Below, piece after piece: positions 7,462 through 11,045 of a stretch of DNA of 11,045 bases. The notes beneath the pieces are model-generated. The model saw only the letters and a program-made list of their open reading frames with translations, made no database searches and was not told the DNA's origin. The stretch is from CAZEIW01 sp964512305 (GTDB lineage: Bacteria > Pseudomonadota > Gammaproteobacteria > Burkholderiales > Burkholderiaceae_F): positions 1 through 11,045 of the forward strand of contig CAZEIW010000166.1 of NCBI GenBank assembly GCA_964512305.1. The letters are read 5' to 3'. The position numbers and the translations under genes were made by a program. The first letter of the stretch is position 1, and the number at the start of each line of letters is the position of its first letter.

Positions 7462-7477
7462 TGCAATCCGCGTGCCA
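7462..7477 (-). promoter_or_regulatory. Sigma-54 (-24/-12) promoter of nifV-nifW-fixABCX
   Basis: Minus-strand sequence TGGCACGCGGATTGCA matches the RpoN consensus TGGCACG-N4-TTGCW at every specified position, with GG and GC 12 bp apart. The predicted start of transcription is near 7451, leaving a leader of about 16 nt that contains the AGGAG of nifV. No other promoter is visible before the downstream five genes. Confidence 0.93.
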
Positions 7478-7493
7478 ACCTGGATCGGACTCG

Positions 7494-7506
7494 CAATTCA
7501 TTGAAT
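7494..7506 (-). promoter_or_regulatory. Possible IHF site upstream of the nifV promoter
   Basis: Minus-strand ATTCAATGAATTG matches the IHF consensus WATCAA-N4-TTR at 8 of 9 fixed positions. It lies around -44 to -56, between the -24 element and the putative NifA site, where IHF normally bends DNA at nif promoters. Short degenerate motif, so low confidence. Confidence 0.35.
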
Positions 7507-7552
7507 CGATGGGTATTTCCACACAGGCCGAAGCCGGCCCGTGAGCGCGCCC

Positions 7553-7577
7553 TGTCGGATTTGTCGCGATTGGCGCA
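7553..7577 (-). promoter_or_regulatory. Putative variant NifA upstream activator site for nifV
   Basis: On the minus strand TGC-N10-ACA (7577-7562) is a one-mismatch NifA site (consensus TGT-N10-ACA), at about -111 to -126. It overlaps a 19-bp element (7553-7571) shared at 16 of 19 positions with 8118-8136, the same distance from the other minus-strand sigma-54 promoter. The shared word, read on the plus strand, is TGTCGNNTTTGTCGCGNTT. Confidence 0.5.
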
Positions 7578-7578
7578 A

Positions 7579-7600
7579 CGCCGCCGGCAGTCAGGCGGCG
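7579..7600 (-). terminator. Hairpin downstream of the A-type carrier gene (weak terminator)
   Basis: Perfect 7-bp inverted repeat CGCCGCC (7579-7585) and GGCGGCG (7594-7600) with an 8-base loop, about 40 bp past the stop of the A-type carrier gene. Only TT follows the stem on the minus strand, so it is not a convincing intrinsic terminator and may allow read-through into nifV. Confidence 0.35.
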
Positions 7601-7638
7601 CACTCGGACGCGGATGCGGGTCATCGCGCCGGGCGCCG

Positions 7639-7989
7639 TCACACCGCAAAGCTCTCCCCGCAGCCACAGGTCGTCGTGGCGTTCGGGTTCTGGATCACGA
7701 AGCGCGAGCCTTCGAGTCCCTCTTCGTAGTCGATGCGCGCGCCTCGCAGGTACTGCAGGCTGACGGGATCGACGAGCAGCGACACGCCGGCGTGCTCGAT
7801 GCGCAGGTCTTCGTCCTCGGCGTTGTGCTCGAACGCGAAGCCATATTGCATCCCCGAGCAGCCGCCCCCGGTCACGTACACGCGCAGCGCGAGCGGCGTG
7901 CTGCCCTCGTCGGCGATCAGTTCGGCGATCTTGCCGGCCGCGGCGTCCGACACGTTGAGCGCGAATCCGGATTCGGTTGGCATCGACAC
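7639..7989 (-). CDS. erpA: A-type Fe-S cluster carrier (HesB/IscA family, ErpA-like)
   Basis: 116-residue A-type carrier that binds Fe-S clusters or iron and delivers them to apoproteins. The three ligand cysteines are present: C44 in GGGCSGMQYGFAF, and C108 and C110 in the C-terminal CGCGESF. The sequence LRVYVTGGGCSG, VDPVSLQYL, IDYEEGLEGSRFVIQNPNA is closest to ErpA as I know it. The nif setting and sigma-54 promoter argue for a nitrogenase-dedicated paralogue of the IscA-nif/HesB kind. The GTG at 7989 is preferred because AAAGGAG lies 7 bases upstream; the ATG two codons later (7983) is the alternative. It has its own promoter and ends about 160 bp before the nifV promoter. Confidence 0.92.
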   Translation of the reverse strand: MSMPTESGFALNVSDAAAGKIAELIADEGSTPLALRVYVTGGGCSGMQYGFAFEHNAEDEDLRIEHAGVSLLVDPVSLQYLRGARIDYEEGLEGSRFVIQNPNATTTCGCGESFAV

Positions 7990-8026
7990 GCGAGTGCTCC
8001 TTTCGGCGGGTTTCCCGACGGGACTC

Positions 8027-8042
8027 CGCAAACCGCGTGCCA
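8027..8042 (-). promoter_or_regulatory. Sigma-54 (-24/-12) promoter of the A-type carrier gene
   Basis: Minus-strand TGGCACGCGGTTTGCG keeps TGGCACG-N4-TTGC exactly and departs from consensus only at the last base. Predicted transcript start is near 8016, giving a leader of about 27 nt that contains the AAAGGAG ribosome site. Confidence 0.9.
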
Positions 8043-8117
8043 GGCCGCATGCGTTTCGAAAACTTCCGTTGATTCAATCCAGTATGCGGCGGTCCGCCGA
8101 ACCGGCGGGCGGGATGG

Positions 8118-8142
8118 TGTCGCTTTTGTCGCGCTTTCGACG
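8118..8142 (-). promoter_or_regulatory. Putative variant NifA upstream activator site for the A-type carrier gene
   Basis: On the minus strand CGT-N10-ACA (8142-8127) is a one-mismatch NifA site at about -111 to -126 from the predicted carrier-gene start. It overlaps the 19-bp element (8118-8136) that recurs at the identical position before nifV. From the divergent nifA promoter it would sit at about -159 to -174, so it could serve both directions. Confidence 0.5.
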
Positions 8143-8274
8143 CCCGAGTCGCCGGGTGGGCAATGCGCCGGGACACGACGCCTTGCACCGCCGAAGGTGG
8201 GCCGCGCACCGGGGGCGGGCGGAAGAACAAACAGTGTGGCCCCTCACATCCACGCTCAGCCGCGAGAATTGGTA

Positions 8275-8290
8275 TGGCACGTCTCTTGCA
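8275..8290 (+). promoter_or_regulatory. Sigma-54 (-24/-12) promoter of nifA
   Basis: Plus-strand TGGCACGTCTCTTGCA is a perfect match to TGGCACG-N4-TTGCW. Predicted transcript start is near 8301, giving a 71-nt leader before nifA. It implies that nifA is transcribed by RNA polymerase-sigma-54, either by itself (autoactivation) or by another enhancer-binding protein such as NtrC. Confidence 0.93.
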
Positions 8291-8371
8291 TGGTTAAAGA
8301 GCAAACAAAACAGAACGGATAGCGGGAGGTTGGGGTCGCTCGAATCGAAGTGCGCGAAGAACGGAAGGTCG

Positions 8372-10066
<1,695 letters not shown>

Positions 10067-10073
10067 CGCCGAT

Positions 10074-11045
10074 TCACGGCATCAACTTCCAGGCGCCGTT
10101 CTCGATCCGGACCATCACGCGCGACCGTTCGTCCAGGCCGTTGTGGTCGGTCGGCGACATCGTGAACACGCCGTGGGAAGCGGGCAGCTCGCGCGTGGTC
10201 TCGAGCGCATCGCGCAGCGCCTGACGGAACTCCGCCGTTCCGGGTCCGGCCTTGGCCAGCGCACGCCGCGCGGCATCCTGCAGCAGCAGGAAAGCGTCGT
10301 AGGCGTGCGCCCCGAACGTGCTGCGGCTCCCGGGGCCGTACGCGCCTTCGTACGCCTTGACGAAGTCCAGCGCCGGCCTCCTGCTCGGGTGCGAATCCGG
10401 CAACTGCTCGGCGACCAGAACCCCACCGACGGGGAAGATCGTGCCTTCGACGTTCCTGCCGCCAACGCGCAGGAAGTCCGTGTTGGCGACGCCGTGCGTC
10501 TGATAGATGACGCCCTTGTAGCCGCGCTCGATGAGCGTGGCCTGCGGCAGCACCGCAGGGGTGCCCGAGCCGGCGATGAGCACGGCATCGGGGTTGGCCC
10601 CGACGAGCTTGAGCACCTGTCCGGTCACGCTGGTGTCGGCGCGCTGGTAGCGCTCCACCTGGGCGAGGCGGATCGACTTCTTCTCGAGCGCGGCGGTCAT
10701 CGCCTTCAGCCACACCTCTCCGTAAGCGTCGGCGTAGCCGATGAATCCGACCGACTTCACGCCCGAGGCGGCCATGTGGTCGGCGAGCGCGGAGGCCATG
10801 ATCGCCACGTTCTGCGGCGTCTGGAAAACCCAGGCCAGGCGCGCCGCATCCATCGGCGCCAGCGGCGCCATCGTGATCAAAGGCGTCCTGCCTTCCGCCG
10901 CGACCTCGATCATCGCCATCGAGGTCGGCGTCGTGCTCGAGCCGATGATCAGATCGACCTTGTCCTCGTTGACGAACCTGCGTGCGTTCTTCACCGCGGC
11001 GGTCGGATCGGTCGCATCGTCGAGCACGATGTACCGCACCTTCTC
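10074..11045 (-). CDS. Branched-chain amino-acid-type ABC transporter substrate-binding protein (5' end outside window)
   Basis: The frame is open from the right edge to a TGA at 10074-10076 and gives 323 residues. The signal peptide and roughly the first 60 residues are missing. It is a periplasmic binding protein of the LivK/Leu-Ile-Val family (type 1 fold). Recognisable are VRYIVLDDATDPTAAV, ARRFVNEDKVDLIIGSSTTPTS, VGFIGYADAYGEVW and THGVANTDFLRVGG, with the late TFGAHAYDAFLLL segment. The ligand cannot be told: amino acids, amides, aromatic acids or urea are all known in the family. It is convergent with nifA, only 7 bp apart, and shows no nif-type promoter in view, so it likely marks the right boundary of the nif cluster. 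Confidence 0.92.
   Translation of the reverse strand, partial: EKVRYIVLDDATDPTAAVKNARRFVNEDKVDLIIGSSTTPTSMAMIEVAAEGRTPLITMAPLAPMDAARLAWVFQTPQNVAIMASALADHMAASGVKSVGFIGYADAYGEVWLKAMTAALEKKSIRLAQVERYQRADTSVTGQVLKLVGANPDAVLIAGSGTPAVLPQATLIERGYKGVIYQTHGVANTDFLRVGGRNVEGTIFPVGGVLVAEQLPDSHPSRRPALDFVKAYEGAYGPGSRSTFGAHAYDAFLLLQDAARRALAKAGPGTAEFRQALRDALETTRELPASHGVFTMSPTDHNGLDERSRVMVRIENGAWKLMP

Larger units (their letters stand above)
7990..8371. other. Divergent regulatory region between the A-type carrier gene and nifA
   Basis: This 382-bp non-coding stretch has two divergent sigma-54 promoters (8027-8042 minus, 8275-8290 plus) with 232 bp between their -24 ends. It also contains one imperfect NifA site and a GC-rich inverted repeat (8087-8108) that can fold in two alternative ways. 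The nifA leader (about 8301-8371) begins with an A-rich run. Frames across the region are open only because of base composition. Confidence 0.8.

Noticed and set aside
7510..7525. TGG-N10-ACA as a second NifA site near nifV
   Set aside because: It has one mismatch, lies close to the promoter (about -59 to -74), and has no counterpart at the other promoters.
8087..8108. GC-rich inverted repeats CGGCGG/CCGCCG between the divergent promoters
   Set aside because: Loops are one or a few bases and such runs arise readily at this GC content; no known operator resembles them.
8291..8323. ATG mini-ORF just after the nifA -12 element (MVKEQTKQNG)
   Set aside because: It begins next to the -12 element and upstream of the predicted transcript start near 8301, so it should not be transcribed as a leader peptide.

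Overview
This window is GC-rich DNA from a diazotrophic proteobacterium. Codon use, FixABCX, and an oxygen-sensitive type of NifA with no NifL beside it fit a beta- or alphaproteobacterium. I lean towards Betaproteobacteria, but the sequence alone does not settle it. The core, about 2340-10066, is a compact nitrogen-fixation sub-cluster. It carries no nitrogenase structural genes (nifHDK) and no nifB or nifEN, so those must lie elsewhere.

Layout. The left edge (2-169, +) holds the end of an unidentified gene. A convergent intergenic stretch (170-495) follows, packed with four perfect palindromes and a tandem 20-bp repeat of REP type. Next is an EamA/DMT-family permease (496-1437, -), divergent from a Ub-Mut7-C RNase-like protein (1567-2310, +). 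Convergent to that is the end of a six-gene minus-strand operon transcribed nifV-nifW-fixA-fixB-fixC-fixX (7435 down to 2340). Its genes overlap or nearly touch. Upstream of it is an A-type Fe-S carrier of HesB/ErpA type (7639-7989, -), then a 382-bp divergent regulatory region and nifA (8372-10066, +). After only 7 bp, a branched-chain amino-acid-type ABC transporter binding protein reads in from the right edge (10074-11045, -, 5'-truncated).

How it works together. NifV makes homocitrate for FeMo-co, and NifW is a nitrogenase maturation or protection factor. FixABCX is a membrane-associated electron-bifurcating complex that supplies low-potential electrons to nitrogenase. The A-type carrier probably helps meet the Fe-S demand. 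NifA is the sigma-54 activator of the regulon, and its Cys-X11-Cys-X19-Cys-X4-Cys signature predicts direct loss of activity in oxygen.

Regulation. Three strong sigma-54 (-24/-12) promoters can be read directly: before nifV (7462-7477, -), before the A-type carrier (8027-8042, -) and before nifA itself (8275-8290, +). The two minus-strand promoters share an element, 16 of 19 bases identical, at exactly the same distance upstream (about -102 to -120). Overlapping it in both is an imperfect NifA site with a TGT-N10-ACA layout (about -111 to -126). The sequence between element and promoter is not conserved, which suggests the spacing is functional. No perfect TGT-N10-ACA site was found, so this variant site is the most unusual regulatory signal here. 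I found no CRISPR array, tRNA, rRNA or insertion sequence, and no wholly new protein system.
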